DNA from: JABICX01 sp964528765
GTDB lineage: Archaea; Nanobdellota; Nanobdellia; UBA10117; JABICX01
Assembly (NCBI GenBank): GCA_964528765.1
Contig: CAZGVA010000027.1
Coordinates: 1-11,868 of the forward strand
Direction of reading: 5' to 3'
DNA length: 11,868 nt
This document shows, piece after piece, positions 1-6,777 of this stretch (positions within the stretch are counted from its first letter, which is position 1; the number at the start of each line of letters is the position of its first letter). Made by a program: the position numbers and the translations under genes. Below the pieces are notes generated by a model, which saw only the letters and a list, made by a program, of their open reading frames with translations, did no database searches and had not been told where the DNA came from.

Positions 1-1037
1 CTGATCGTAGCATCTCTACTTGAGTTTCCGGGGACAATATACGTATTACTTGGGCTTGGCACATCAACACCTGCATTAGCAGTAGTTTTAGTTTTATATT
101 TTTGAGCGGTTGAATGATTATGCAAATAATTTTTAAAAACACCTTTTTGAATTAAAGTAGTCTTTTGTGAAGCAGTTCCTTCTTCATCAAAATTAAAACT
201 GTCAACACCATATGGCATGTTTCCCCAATCATAAATTGTAAGTTTTGGTGACGCAACAACTTGCCCAATTTTATTAAGTCCAGACATTCCAATTTCAAAA
301 GAGTTAATTGAAGTCATCCCCGCAACACCGCCAAAAAGATCTGCAACAGGTAATGGCAAGAAAAGAACATCATATTTTCCAGGTTTAATTGTTTGAGGGC
401 CAAGTGCATTTGTTGCAATACGACCTGCTTCAGATGCTAATTTACTTGGAGAAAAACCCTCCAAAACATTTGCTTGTGATATTTGATGACCACTTGCTTC
501 TTTAGATGCAAGTGCTCGAACAGACATGGATATTCCCGTTCCATTATCTTTTGCATTAAGCCCATTTGAAGAAACAGAATAAGATTCCGCAGAAGTTGTA
601 TCAAAAACACCTGTAACTCTTTTTGCACCTTCACGCAATCCTGAATTAATTGCTTCTTGAACCATATCAATGGATTTATCAAAATCAACCAATTTCTTAT
701 CAAACAAACCTTCGACTTTTTTATACCTAGAATAGCCTTTACCTAATCCATAGAAATCTTTTTTTGGTGGAAGTAACTTTGCAAGTCTTACAAGTCGATT
801 TAATGTGCTGTCCACTTCTTGTTTTGTAAATTTCTTTATATTTGCAGAAACTACTTTTTTATCTGAAACTAAAAATATTCCCGCAGATTCATCTTGCCAA
901 TTCTTTGTAACTGCAATTTCATTATTTACAAACTTAATTTGTTGACTATTACTTCGCTCTGAAGATACGATTACATCGCTTGCACCCAGTCTCTGTGCTC
1001 TTTTTACTGCATATTCAGGTATTTGAAATATATCCAT
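1..1037 (-). CDS. tldE: TldE/PmbA-family peptidase subunit (3' end cut by window edge)
   Basis: The frame is open from an ATG at 1037 to the left edge, giving 345 visible codons of an expected 430-450, so the C-terminus is missing. It is the non-catalytic partner of TldD; TldD/TldE heterodimers cleave unfolded or modified peptides in the cytoplasm. Residues 222-310 run parallel to residues 235-334 of the upstream TldD: both share the strand before the active site, a conserved DEEG (284-287 here) and a GVFKNYLHN-type segment (299-307). The zinc helix is absent: where TldD has HESCGH, this protein reads GGVAGM (236-241). That is the normal TldE condition, not damage. The start lies one base after the tldD stop, so the two are co-transcribed and probably translationally coupled. 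The family call is confident; the natural substrate is unknown. Confidence 0.9.
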   Translation of the reverse strand, partial: MDIFQIPEYAVKRAQRLGASDVIVSSERSNSQQIKFVNNEIAVTKNWQDESAGIFLVSDKKVVSANIKKFTKQEVDSTLNRLVRLAKLLPPKKDFYGLGKGYSRYKKVEGLFDKKLVDFDKSIDMVQEAINSGLREGAKRVTGVFDTTSAESYSVSSNGLNAKDNGTGISMSVRALASKEASGHQISQANVLEGFSPSKLASEAGRIATNALGPQTIKPGKYDVLFLPLPVADLFGGVAGMTSINSFEIGMSGLNKIGQVVASPKLTIYDWGNMPYGVDSFNFDEEGTASQKTTLIQKGVFKNYLHNHSTAQKYKTKTTANAGVDVPSPSNTYIVPGNSSRDATI

Positions 1038-1038
1038 T

Positions 1039-2463
1039 TTATTTTCTTCCAATTTTAATATTTTTTAATCGTAAGTGCGGGCCACCCATTGTTACTGGAA
1101 TGCCTTGTGTTGGTTCACCCTTACCACAAGTTCCAGGTAATAATTCAACTTTTTTACAAATCGCATCAATTGCACTATAAATTTGAGGTGTTGTTAATTC
1201 AAGAGCAGGCGTACGAACCGGTTCAGCTAGCTTACCATTTCGAATCATACATGCATCATTTCCCACTGCTTTGAAATTAAATCGCTTATCATCAATATTC
1301 CATTCAGTAAAAGATTTAATATACACACCTTTGCGTGTATCTTTAATTAACTCATTTATCTCCCAACTACCTGGCGCAAAATAAGTATTAGACATTCGGA
1401 CAATTGGTTCATATACATAACCTGCTGCTCTCGAACCACCATTTGATTTTAAACCCATTTTACCTGCAGTTTCTCGATTATGTAAAAACTCAGTCATAAT
1501 CCCTTTTTTAATTAACCATTTCTTACGTGATTTAATTCCCTCATCATCATATTTGTAACTTCCAATTTTTCCTAAAACTGTCGGGTCATCAACTAAATTT
1601 ACAACATCTGTGCCAATACGATTTCCTAACATATTTGGTGTTACAAAGGATTCTCCTGCTTGAGCAGCTTCTCTACCAAATATTCTATCTGCTTCGTAAG
1701 GATGGCCACAAGATTCATGTGCAATTATACCTGCAACAGCTGGTGAAATAATTACATCAATTTTTTCTTTGGGCGCAGAAACTCCTTTTTTCAAATTAAG
1801 TTGCAAACTTCGAGCTTTATCGAGTATTTTTTGCTTGGCACGCATAGTCCGAAGTGCTTCCCATCCCCGAGCTTCAGCAAGTTCTAAATAATCTTGATTT
1901 GTTTTATTTCCCTCTTTAACTGTCAAAGTATAAAGAAATCCGACCAAAGGTGTTTCAGTATAAATTTTAGATCCTTCAGTATTAACAAAATATTTATTTT
2001 CCACTCCGGTTGAAATTGATAGTGTTCTTTGAGGAATAGAAATATTTTTCATAGACACAATCGCCTTATCAATATCTTGCAAGTATTCAATTTTATCTTT
2101 AGCTGAAATATTTTTAAAATTAATTTTCTGTTTATGAATCACATTATCGCAATGAAATTTATCTTTAATAAAAGACATTTTAGTATCATTAAGTTTCGCA
2201 GACCGTTTAGCAAGATTAACTGATTTGGTAACTAATTGAATTATACTTTTTTTATCAAGTTTATTAGTTGAAGCAAATCCCAATGCGCCATCAACAATAA
2301 CTCTTAAACCAATACCCGTTTCTTCAGCAAATCCGGAAGGTTGTACAATCCCATTTTCTAAAGCATATCCATCACCTGTAGAATTTTCAAGACGCACTTC
2401 GGCATATGATGCACCTAACTTACTTGCAATATTCATACAAAATTCTGCAATAGACTTATCCAT
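1039..2463 (-). CDS. tldD: TldD-family zinc metallopeptidase, catalytic subunit
   Basis: A complete 474-residue protein, the usual length for TldD. The catalytic HExxxH motif is visible as H249-E250-S-C-G-H254, in the setting AHESCGHPYEADR. Near the C-terminus, GTCGKGEPTQGIPVTMG (444-460) matches the conserved TldD segment that supplies the third zinc-ligand cysteine (C446 here). TldD pairs with TldE to form a protease with an enclosed active site that accepts only unfolded peptides; in bacteria it matures microcin B17 and degrades CcdA. The ATG at 2463 is favoured because a TATA-like element lies about 24 bases upstream, as expected for a leaderless archaeal message. It is the first gene of a tldD-tldE operon and diverges from another metalloprotease-like gene across a 73-base gap. 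The substrate in this organism cannot be read from the sequence. Confidence 0.95.
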   Translation of the reverse strand: MDKSIAEFCMNIASKLGASYAEVRLENSTGDGYALENGIVQPSGFAEETGIGLRVIVDGALGFASTNKLDKKSIIQLVTKSVNLAKRSAKLNDTKMSFIKDKFHCDNVIHKQKINFKNISAKDKIEYLQDIDKAIVSMKNISIPQRTLSISTGVENKYFVNTEGSKIYTETPLVGFLYTLTVKEGNKTNQDYLELAEARGWEALRTMRAKQKILDKARSLQLNLKKGVSAPKEKIDVIISPAVAGIIAHESCGHPYEADRIFGREAAQAGESFVTPNMLGNRIGTDVVNLVDDPTVLGKIGSYKYDDEGIKSRKKWLIKKGIMTEFLHNRETAGKMGLKSNGGSRAAGYVYEPIVRMSNTYFAPGSWEINELIKDTRKGVYIKSFTEWNIDDKRFNFKAVGNDACMIRNGKLAEPVRTPALELTTPQIYSAIDAICKKVELLPGTCGKGEPTQGIPVTMGGPHLRLKNIKIGRK

Positions 2464-2480
2464 AGAATCTTATTGTTTAG

Positions 2481-2492
2481 TTAAATATATAC
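2481..2492 (-). promoter_or_regulatory. TATA box of the tldD-tldE operon
   Basis: Read on the minus strand this is GTATATATTTAA, centred about 24 bases before the tldD ATG. There is no Shine-Dalgarno sequence between it and the ATG. The spacing predicts transcription starting at or next to the start codon, giving a leaderless mRNA. Confidence 0.6.
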
Positions 2493-2507
2493 TTTGCTCT
2501 GAGAAAC

Positions 2508-2517
2508 AATTATATAC
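2508..2517 (+). promoter_or_regulatory. TATA box of the HExxH protein gene
   Basis: AATTATATAC, with its TATA core about 24-27 bases before the ATG at 2537 and no Shine-Dalgarno site between. It lies about 20 bases from the oppositely oriented tldD TATA box, so the two promoters share one compact divergent region. Confidence 0.6.
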
Positions 2518-2536
2518 TTCTCAAAACAATGTAAAT

Positions 2537-3550
2537 ATGACTGAATTAACGATTAGAGGTAAGTTTGATACTAATTATATTGAATCTGCAATTCTTGAAG
2601 TTTATCTTAAATGGGGTATACCGAAAAATGTAGAACATATACTTGTAGTTGATAATCCAAAATATTTCAAAGTAATTGAACCAAAAATACCAAAAGAAGC
2701 TAGAAAAGAATTTCGTAGAGCGTACAAAACAGATCCAACTTCAATGTCATTAACATATGGCACATTTGATTTAATTATAATTAGCATATCACTTCGGGAA
2801 GAAAAATACTTAAAGACAAATAAAAGCGCACTGATTGGCTTAATTGCACATGAATTAATGCATGTAAAACAAAGACGCAAAGGTCTTGATAGAGCAATAC
2901 GTGCAGATGCAATACGTGCATTTAACAAAATAGAACCAAAAATAAGCAAACTAAACATACCTCAAGAAATCCTTGCAGATTTTTTTGCAGCTATTGGAGA
3001 AAGTGCAAACTTTACATTAAAAGATATTTATGATAATTTTGAATTAATCGATGCAGGAATGGGTGAATATATTCTTGAAGATTATCTAAACTTATATACA
3101 TCTGGCGCTAAATTTGGTAAACCGATATTTTACACAACAAAAGATTCTGAATATAAATTACTAAAGCATATTCAAGGTGCGATTGATTTTGAATTAAATC
3201 TTATCTCCGCAATATCTCCTTTTGTTAAAATGGCTAGATCTGGAAATAAAAAAGCTAAAAAACTTGTAGAACTAATTTCAGATCATTACGAAATAAATAT
3301 TCAAGAAGTTGCAGAAGTATATGATGAAGTTATACAATTTTCCATAGATAAATTTGCTTGGAGCAGTAAATTTAGACAAAAATTCTTTACAATTGTATTT
3401 AAGCGGGCTGCATACATTTTATTCAACTTAGCTCAAGATTTAAAGGGAGTAAACTTACTCAAAAAAAGTGATATCGGTATTAGAAATGAAAAAGAAATTA
3501 TTATCGATACTGATGAATTAAAACACGTTAAAAAGAAAATAAAAAATTAA
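2537..3550 (+). CDS. HExxH putative zinc metalloprotease, archaeal protein of unknown function
   Basis: A 337-residue protein with a zincin signature at residues 105-109 (HELMH), in the hydrophobic helix context LIGLIAHELMHVKQRR. A plausible third zinc ligand is D148 (or E144) in EILADFFAA, about 39 residues downstream, resembling the E/D-containing second helix of many gluzincins. No signal peptide or convincing membrane helix is seen, so it is probably cytoplasmic. The C-terminal half (about 200-320) looks helical and ends in a basic tail. It may belong to an archaeal family such as DUF5781, but I am not certain of that name. It diverges from tldD, so two potential peptidases share an intergenic region. 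Its stop overlaps the stop of the convergent secreted-protein gene by the four bases TTAA. Protease activity is inferred from the motif only. Confidence 0.75.
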   Translation: MTELTIRGKFDTNYIESAILEVYLKWGIPKNVEHILVVDNPKYFKVIEPKIPKEARKEFRRAYKTDPTSMSLTYGTFDLIIISISLREEKYLKTNKSALIGLIAHELMHVKQRRKGLDRAIRADAIRAFNKIEPKISKLNIPQEILADFFAAIGESANFTLKDIYDNFELIDAGMGEYILEDYLNLYTSGAKFGKPIFYTTKDSEYKLLKHIQGAIDFELNLISAISPFVKMARSGNKKAKKLVELISDHYEINIQEVAEVYDEVIQFSIDKFAWSSKFRQKFFTIVFKRAAYILFNLAQDLKGVNLLKKSDIGIRNEKEIIIDTDELKHVKKKIKN

Positions 3551-4155
3551 ATTAATCGGTTTCCAATTAATTTTGCAATAATTCTCGCAGAAAATTCGTA
3601 AACATCAAAATTATTTGATGAACTTTCTTGTTGATTTGTACAAGCACCATCGATGCAAATCATTTCTCCGGGACAACTATTTTCTTGCCAATAACACTCC
3701 CCACTCTGACAAAATAATTCATTAACTGACGTTGAAAGTCCTGCACTCTCAATACATGCATCATCATATGATCCTCCAGCATCAGTACATGTTCCCTTAA
3801 CATATACATTTATACCACCATCTGAATCTAAACAAGGTTCTACACATTGTCCATCAACACAAATCTTGTTAATAGTCGAACAACTAAATTCTTGCCAATT
3901 GCAATTATAATAATCAGGGTCACCACCCATGTGTTGACAATATTGTTCGATTAATATTGTTCCAGTTGGATCTTCTGGGTCGCACTCGTCGTCATATGTA
4001 TATGTATGATTTACACACGTAGCAAATACTTCAGGATTAACTCCGTCTGGATGTTCTTCATCCTCATCGCCATCATCACAAAACTGTGCATTTGCAATAC
4101 CTAATGTACTTGTCAAAAAAAACAAACTAACCAAAAAAATAAATACTTTTTTCAT
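3547..4155 (-). CDS. Secreted cysteine-rich protein with two eight-cysteine repeats
   Basis: A 202-residue protein with a classical signal peptide: KK at 2-3, a hydrophobic core at 4-20 and an ANA-Q cleavage site after residue 23. The mature part has 16 cysteines in two repeats. Repeat 1 uses C26, 47, 58, 73, 85, 92, 99 and 104; repeat 2 uses C108, 123, 134, 149, 154, 161, 167 and 172. Spacings agree at five of seven intervals: 11, 15, (12 or 5), 7, (7 or 6) and 5. Shared patterns include CNWQEFSC with CYWQENSC, and CVDGQC with CIDGAC. Repeat 2 opens with CLDSDGG followed by VKGTCTD, a module I associate with exported proteins of DPANN archaea. The early segment is very acidic, and the last 20 residues are amphipathic. 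An even cysteine count suggests eight disulfides outside the cell. A role in the cell surface, adhesion or host contact is possible but unproven. Confidence 0.85.
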   Translation of the reverse strand: MKKVFIFLVSLFFLTSTLGIANAQFCDDGDEDEEHPDGVNPEVFATCVNHTYTYDDECDPEDPTGTILIEQYCQHMGGDPDYYNCNWQEFSCSTINKICVDGQCVEPCLDSDGGINVYVKGTCTDAGGSYDDACIESAGLSTSVNELFCQSGECYWQENSCPGEMICIDGACTNQQESSSNNFDVYEFSARIIAKLIGNRLI

Positions 4156-4176
4156 TGTGTAATCAGTTAGAAATAA

Positions 4177-4187
4177 TATTATTTAAT
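4177..4187 (-). promoter_or_regulatory. TATA box of the secreted cysteine-rich protein gene
   Basis: On the minus strand the sequence reads ATTAAATAATA, centred about 27 bases before the ATG at 4155, again without a Shine-Dalgarno site. It sits immediately past the stop codon of the upstream nucleotidyltransferase gene. The secreted protein therefore probably has its own promoter rather than relying on read-through. Confidence 0.5.
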
Positions 4188-4189
4188 GA

Positions 4190-5026
4190 TTACTCTAGAA
4201 AACCAAATACTCTTTCTTTTATAATCAACTTATTTAAATCAATAACTATGCTTTGCAAAAGGTTTATTTTCTTCGTTAGGTGTGCATCTGAATTACTTAA
4301 TTTAACAATTTTTTGTATTCTACGAACCGTTGCTAAAGGTTTCACTTTTAATGAACGGACTGACTTCATCGCCCACTTTGGTGAAGTATAATGTTTATTA
4401 TTAATTGCATGCAAACAAATTAACAAATTTTCTAGTTCTAGATCAATCATTTGGTCAATATAAAAATAATTTTTACGGTCTAATGCGTGTCTAAAACTTG
4501 AATATGGCCAACCATTTTTCAAAGAAATATGCTCTAAACTTGGTAAAAAATATTTCAACAACTTAGGTGTTGCTTTTGGTATTTTTTTTCGCAATTTTGC
4601 AAATATTTTTTCTGGGTCACGAACTACTTTTGTATTTACAACAAAAACAACAGAATCTCTAAAAATTTCTCTATCAACATAACTATTCGCTTCAATCTCA
4701 TCAGTAATCTGACTCAGAGATTTTAATGTTTTGTAAACAATACTAACATGTTTACCTTGCGCAAAAAAGAAATCTTGCGATTTAGTTCTCCATTTTGGAA
4801 CAGTATCATTTTTAAAAATAATCCACCTAAATTTTTTTTCAAATAATTTACGTCGAACTTCTGGTTTAGGTATTTTAGAACAAATCGCAACAAGATTAAT
4901 ATCTGAATGTTTATCTGCAAAACCTGATACAATCGAACCATACATCGCTACAGCTGAAACCCCAGGTATATCAAAAGTTACTTTACCAAGTTCTCTCGCA
5001 ATTTTAATTAAATTTTTAATCACCAT
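4190..5026 (-). CDS. Nucleotidyltransferase-fold protein (DUF4037-like) with altered DxD motif
   Basis: A 278-residue protein. The N-terminal half carries the pol-beta nucleotidyltransferase signature: a helix, then MYGS (28-31) and SDIN (41-44) eleven residues on. The usual motif is GS followed by D-x-D or D-x-E; here the second acid is N44, and no clear third carboxylate is seen on the later strand (around 93-98, HVSIVY). The fold call is good, but catalysis is doubtful. The C-terminal half (about 150-270) is helical and contains an N-x-x-Y-x-x-x-K-W segment (210-218) typical of nucleotidyltransferases with a helical substrate domain. The gene starts 11 bases inside the upstream ATP-grasp gene on the same strand, so the two are probably translated together. 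The substrate is unknown; a nucleotide-sensing or pseudoenzyme role is an alternative. Confidence 0.7.
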   Translation of the reverse strand: MVIKNLIKIARELGKVTFDIPGVSAVAMYGSIVSGFADKHSDINLVAICSKIPKPEVRRKLFEKKFRWIIFKNDTVPKWRTKSQDFFFAQGKHVSIVYKTLKSLSQITDEIEANSYVDREIFRDSVVFVVNTKVVRDPEKIFAKLRKKIPKATPKLLKYFLPSLEHISLKNGWPYSSFRHALDRKNYFYIDQMIDLELENLLICLHAINNKHYTSPKWAMKSVRSLKVKPLATVRRIQKIVKLSNSDAHLTKKINLLQSIVIDLNKLIIKERVFGFLE

Positions 5027-5615
5027 GCAAAATTATTTTAGCGTCAGCGACTCCTCCAAATTTATTATTAATTATAAACGGATCAATTTCAAGTGTTTTA
5101 ATTTTCTCTTTAACTGCAATTTCACTTAAATATATCAAGGTTTCTTCTAAAACCGACAAACGCGTAGATTTATTATTAAAATTTGACACATGTGAAAAAC
5201 TAATTAATTCTTTCAACATTTTATTTGCTGAAACAGCTTTTATCGGGCATTGTCTAACAGAAAAATCATCATGAATATCTGTTGAAATGCCACTCAAACC
5301 AATAAGAATCGATTTTCGACCTTTTGGCGGAGATAAAACTTGTAAAACAAAATGATGTCCATTAACATGTTGCTGATGAAGAACAGTTCCATGTTTACGT
5401 AATTTATTAAACGTTTTATGTGCATGTTCTTTATTATGAATAATATGTACTCCCTTTTTGTCAGATTTATGAAAAATTTTAGGTGAATCTACTTTTAAAA
5501 CGCAAGGCAACTTATCAAGCACACAATGTCCTCCAGATATTTCAGTATAATCTAATGTAGGTATATTATATACCTTCAAAAAGTCTAAAGCTCGCTGATT
5601 CTTCAATATTCGCAT
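5016..5615 (-). CDS. Stand-alone ATP-grasp protein related to ADP-forming acyl-CoA synthetase beta subunit
   Basis: A 199-residue protein resembling the ATP-grasp_5 domain of ADP-forming acetyl/acyl-CoA synthetases. Visible landmarks are LKVDSPKIFHKSDKKGV (40-56; family form L-K-x-x-S-P-x-I-x-H-K-[ST]-D-x-G-G-V), a paired glutamine (81-82), the glycine loop IGLSGIS (105-111), LEIDPFI (175-181; family form E-[LI]-[ND]-P) and GVADAKIIL (188-196). It is a little shorter than the usual 230-residue beta subunit. The conserved G-x-E and D-x-x-F-G-P stretch before the glycine loop is replaced by NGHHFVLQVLSPPKGRK (85-101). No CoA-binding or phospho-histidine alpha subunit lies nearby. It may bind ATP without being a full acyl-CoA synthetase. 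The start at 5615 has a TATA element 22-28 bases upstream. It leads an operon with the overlapping nucleotidyltransferase-fold gene. Confidence 0.75.
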   Translation of the reverse strand: MRILKNQRALDFLKVYNIPTLDYTEISGGHCVLDKLPCVLKVDSPKIFHKSDKKGVHIIHNKEHAHKTFNKLRKHGTVLHQQHVNGHHFVLQVLSPPKGRKSILIGLSGISTDIHDDFSVRQCPIKAVSANKMLKELISFSHVSNFNNKSTRLSVLEETLIYLSEIAVKEKIKTLEIDPFIINNKFGGVADAKIILHGD

Positions 5616-5632
5616 ATAATCAATATAGTATA

Positions 5633-5642
5633 TTATATAATA
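5633..5642 (-). promoter_or_regulatory. TATA box of the ATP-grasp/nucleotidyltransferase unit
   Basis: The minus-strand sequence TATTATATAA is centred about 22-23 bases before the ATG at 5615, consistent with a leaderless start. The surrounding 5616-5660 stretch is almost all A and T, so the exact element is uncertain. Confidence 0.45.
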
Positions 5643-5650
5643 ACTTTACT

Positions 5651-5659
5651 ATAATATAA
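5651..5659 (+). promoter_or_regulatory. Candidate TATA box of the ZIP-like gene
   Basis: ATAATATAA lies about 40 bases before the ATG at 5697. It would give a leader of roughly 12-15 bases. No good Shine-Dalgarno site is visible in that leader (only AGG at 5681-5683). It diverges from the TATA box of the ATP-grasp gene. Confidence 0.4.
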
Positions 5660-5696
5660 ACAGAATATTTTTGAATGAATAGGTTCTAGTATATAC

Positions 5697-6398
5697 ATGG
5701 GAACTTTGCTGGTAGCACAGCTAGCGATAATATTTGGAGTTATAATAGGTATTGTTCACTATTATAGTGATAAAATATATCAACAAAAATTTCACAAAAA
5801 AGAAATTCTTTCATTTGCAGCAGGTGTATCCATAACATATTTATTATTAATTTTACTTCCCGAATTATATGAAGGTGTTCAAGAGTTACAAAAATTATTA
5901 TTTTTGTTTGTATTATTTGGAGCATCACTTTTCCATCTTATTGAAAAATATCTTTATCAACATGAAAACAAACGGAGATTAATAAAAGATTTAAGTATAG
6001 TTCATGCAATTTCGTTTTTTACGTATCACCTTATCCTTGGAACAGTTTTAGTTAGTTTATTACAAAAAGATATTCTAATGGGTAGTTTATTCTTCATACC
6101 AATTATAACATATACGGCAGTAGGTCAAGTATCTTTAAAAGAAATTCATGCAAAGGTAACAGAAAAAAAAGTTGTTAGAATATTTTTAGCCGCATCCACA
6201 TTAATTGGTATTATCGAAGCAATAATAATAACAATAGCGCCACGAATTCTTTATGCATTAATGGGATTTGTAGCTGGAGCAATGTTATATCACGTAATGC
6301 GAGAAAGTATACCTAGTGAAAAAGAAGGTAATGGTTTATTTTTCTTACTCGGTGCATCACTATATACTATATTTATTTTAATAATGTGGTCAATATAA
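5697..6398 (+). CDS. ZIP-like polytopic membrane protein
   Basis: A 233-residue protein with about eight hydrophobic helices, near residues 4-24, 37-56, 66-86, 100-121, 127-145, 160-182, 185-204 and 212-231. The second helix, FAAGVSITYLLLILLPELYE (40-59), matches the helix-2 pattern of ZIP (Zrt/Irt-like) divalent-metal transporters. GFVAGAMLYHVMRESIP (190-206) resembles the late ZIP helix ending in a dipole plus proline. The canonical ZIP metal-site motifs in helices 4 and 5 (H-N-x-x-D and H-E-x-P-H) are not present. Instead, helix 4 has histidines in IVHAISFFTYH (101-111), and the segment after helix 5 has a K-E-I-H (148-151). It is either a divergent metal transporter or a relative that has lost or moved the metal site. 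It stands alone between two promoters, divergent from the ATP-grasp unit. Confidence 0.6.
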   Translation: MGTLLVAQLAIIFGVIIGIVHYYSDKIYQQKFHKKEILSFAAGVSITYLLLILLPELYEGVQELQKLLFLFVLFGASLFHLIEKYLYQHENKRRLIKDLSIVHAISFFTYHLILGTVLVSLLQKDILMGSLFFIPIITYTAVGQVSLKEIHAKVTEKKVVRIFLAASTLIGIIEAIIITIAPRILYALMGFVAGAMLYHVMRESIPSEKEGNGLFFLLGASLYTIFILIMWSI

Positions 6399-6442
6399 TA
6401 TTTAATCACTTATTCGGAGTATTTAGTCAACTACTGCAAAAG

Positions 6443-6450
6443 TTTTTATA
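6443..6450 (+). promoter_or_regulatory. TATA box of the glutaredoxin gene
   Basis: TTTTTATA is centred about 27 bases before the GTG at 6474. This spacing predicts a leaderless message and helps select the GTG as the start. The nearby TTG at 6463 is in another frame and meets a stop after four codons. Confidence 0.55.
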
Positions 6451-6473
6451 GTTTAATAAATCTTGAGATTTAG

Positions 6474-6731
6474 GTGATAAAAATTACAGATAAAATAGTT
6501 GTTTATGGTGCTCCAAGTTGTCCCTGGTGTGTAAAAATTAAGGATTGGTTAGAAAATAAAAAAGTTGATTTTGAATACGTTGATCTATCGCTTGACAAAA
6601 ATCGAAATCGTGCTCAAGAGCTTGTTGAAAAATCAGGTCAAATGGGTATTCCTGTAACGATTATTGGAAAAGAAGTTATCATCGGATTTGATAAAAACAA
6701 AATTGCTAAGTTAGCGAACATAAAAGAGTAA
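6474..6731 (+). CDS. Glutaredoxin-like thiol-disulfide oxidoreductase
   Basis: An 85-residue single-domain thioredoxin-fold protein, the right size for archaeal and bacterial NrdH/glutaredoxin-like proteins. Residues 8-19 give the first strand and the redox-active site C16-P-W-C19 at the start of helix 1. The cis-proline loop is MGIPVTII (57-64), and GFDKNKIAKL (69-78) is the typical final helix. CPWC is unusual: CPYC is commoner in glutaredoxins and CGPC in thioredoxins. It starts with GTG, supported by TATA spacing, and the message is probably leaderless. It lies about 1.2 kb before a ribonucleotide reductase gene on the same strand, and glutaredoxins are classical electron donors to that enzyme. 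A donor role here is an inference from position, because it has its own promoter. Confidence 0.9.
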   Translation: MIKITDKIVVYGAPSCPWCVKIKDWLENKKVDFEYVDLSLDKNRNRAQELVEKSGQMGIPVTIIGKEVIIGFDKNKIAKLANIKE

Positions 6732-6741
6732 AATACAAATC

Positions 6742-6748
6742 TTTTTAT
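6742..6748 (+). promoter_or_regulatory. TATA box of the zinc-ribbon/ferredoxin/DUF1858 operon
   Basis: TTTTTAT is centred about 33 bases before the ATG at 6778, predicting transcription from about 6772 with a leader of only a few bases. The T-run just past the glutaredoxin stop (6729-6731) could also serve as that gene's termination signal. Confidence 0.45.
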
Positions 6749-6777
6749 CTAATAATTCAAAACAAAACTTGTTGAAA

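Noticed and set aside
437..703. Open frame on the minus strand inside tldE
   Set aside because: It lies in a different frame of a clear TldE gene and has no recognisable motif; it reflects AT-rich composition.
2602..2958. 118-codon minus-strand frame inside the HExxH gene
   Set aside because: It is antisense to a gene with a clear zinc motif and its own promoter, and the translation is low-complexity I/L/S-rich.
4163..4200. Possible insertion or recombination boundary in the A/T-rich stretch between the secreted-protein and nucleotidyltransferase genes
   Set aside because: There are no terminal inverted repeats, target-site duplications or transposase remnants; the stretch is explained by a promoter.
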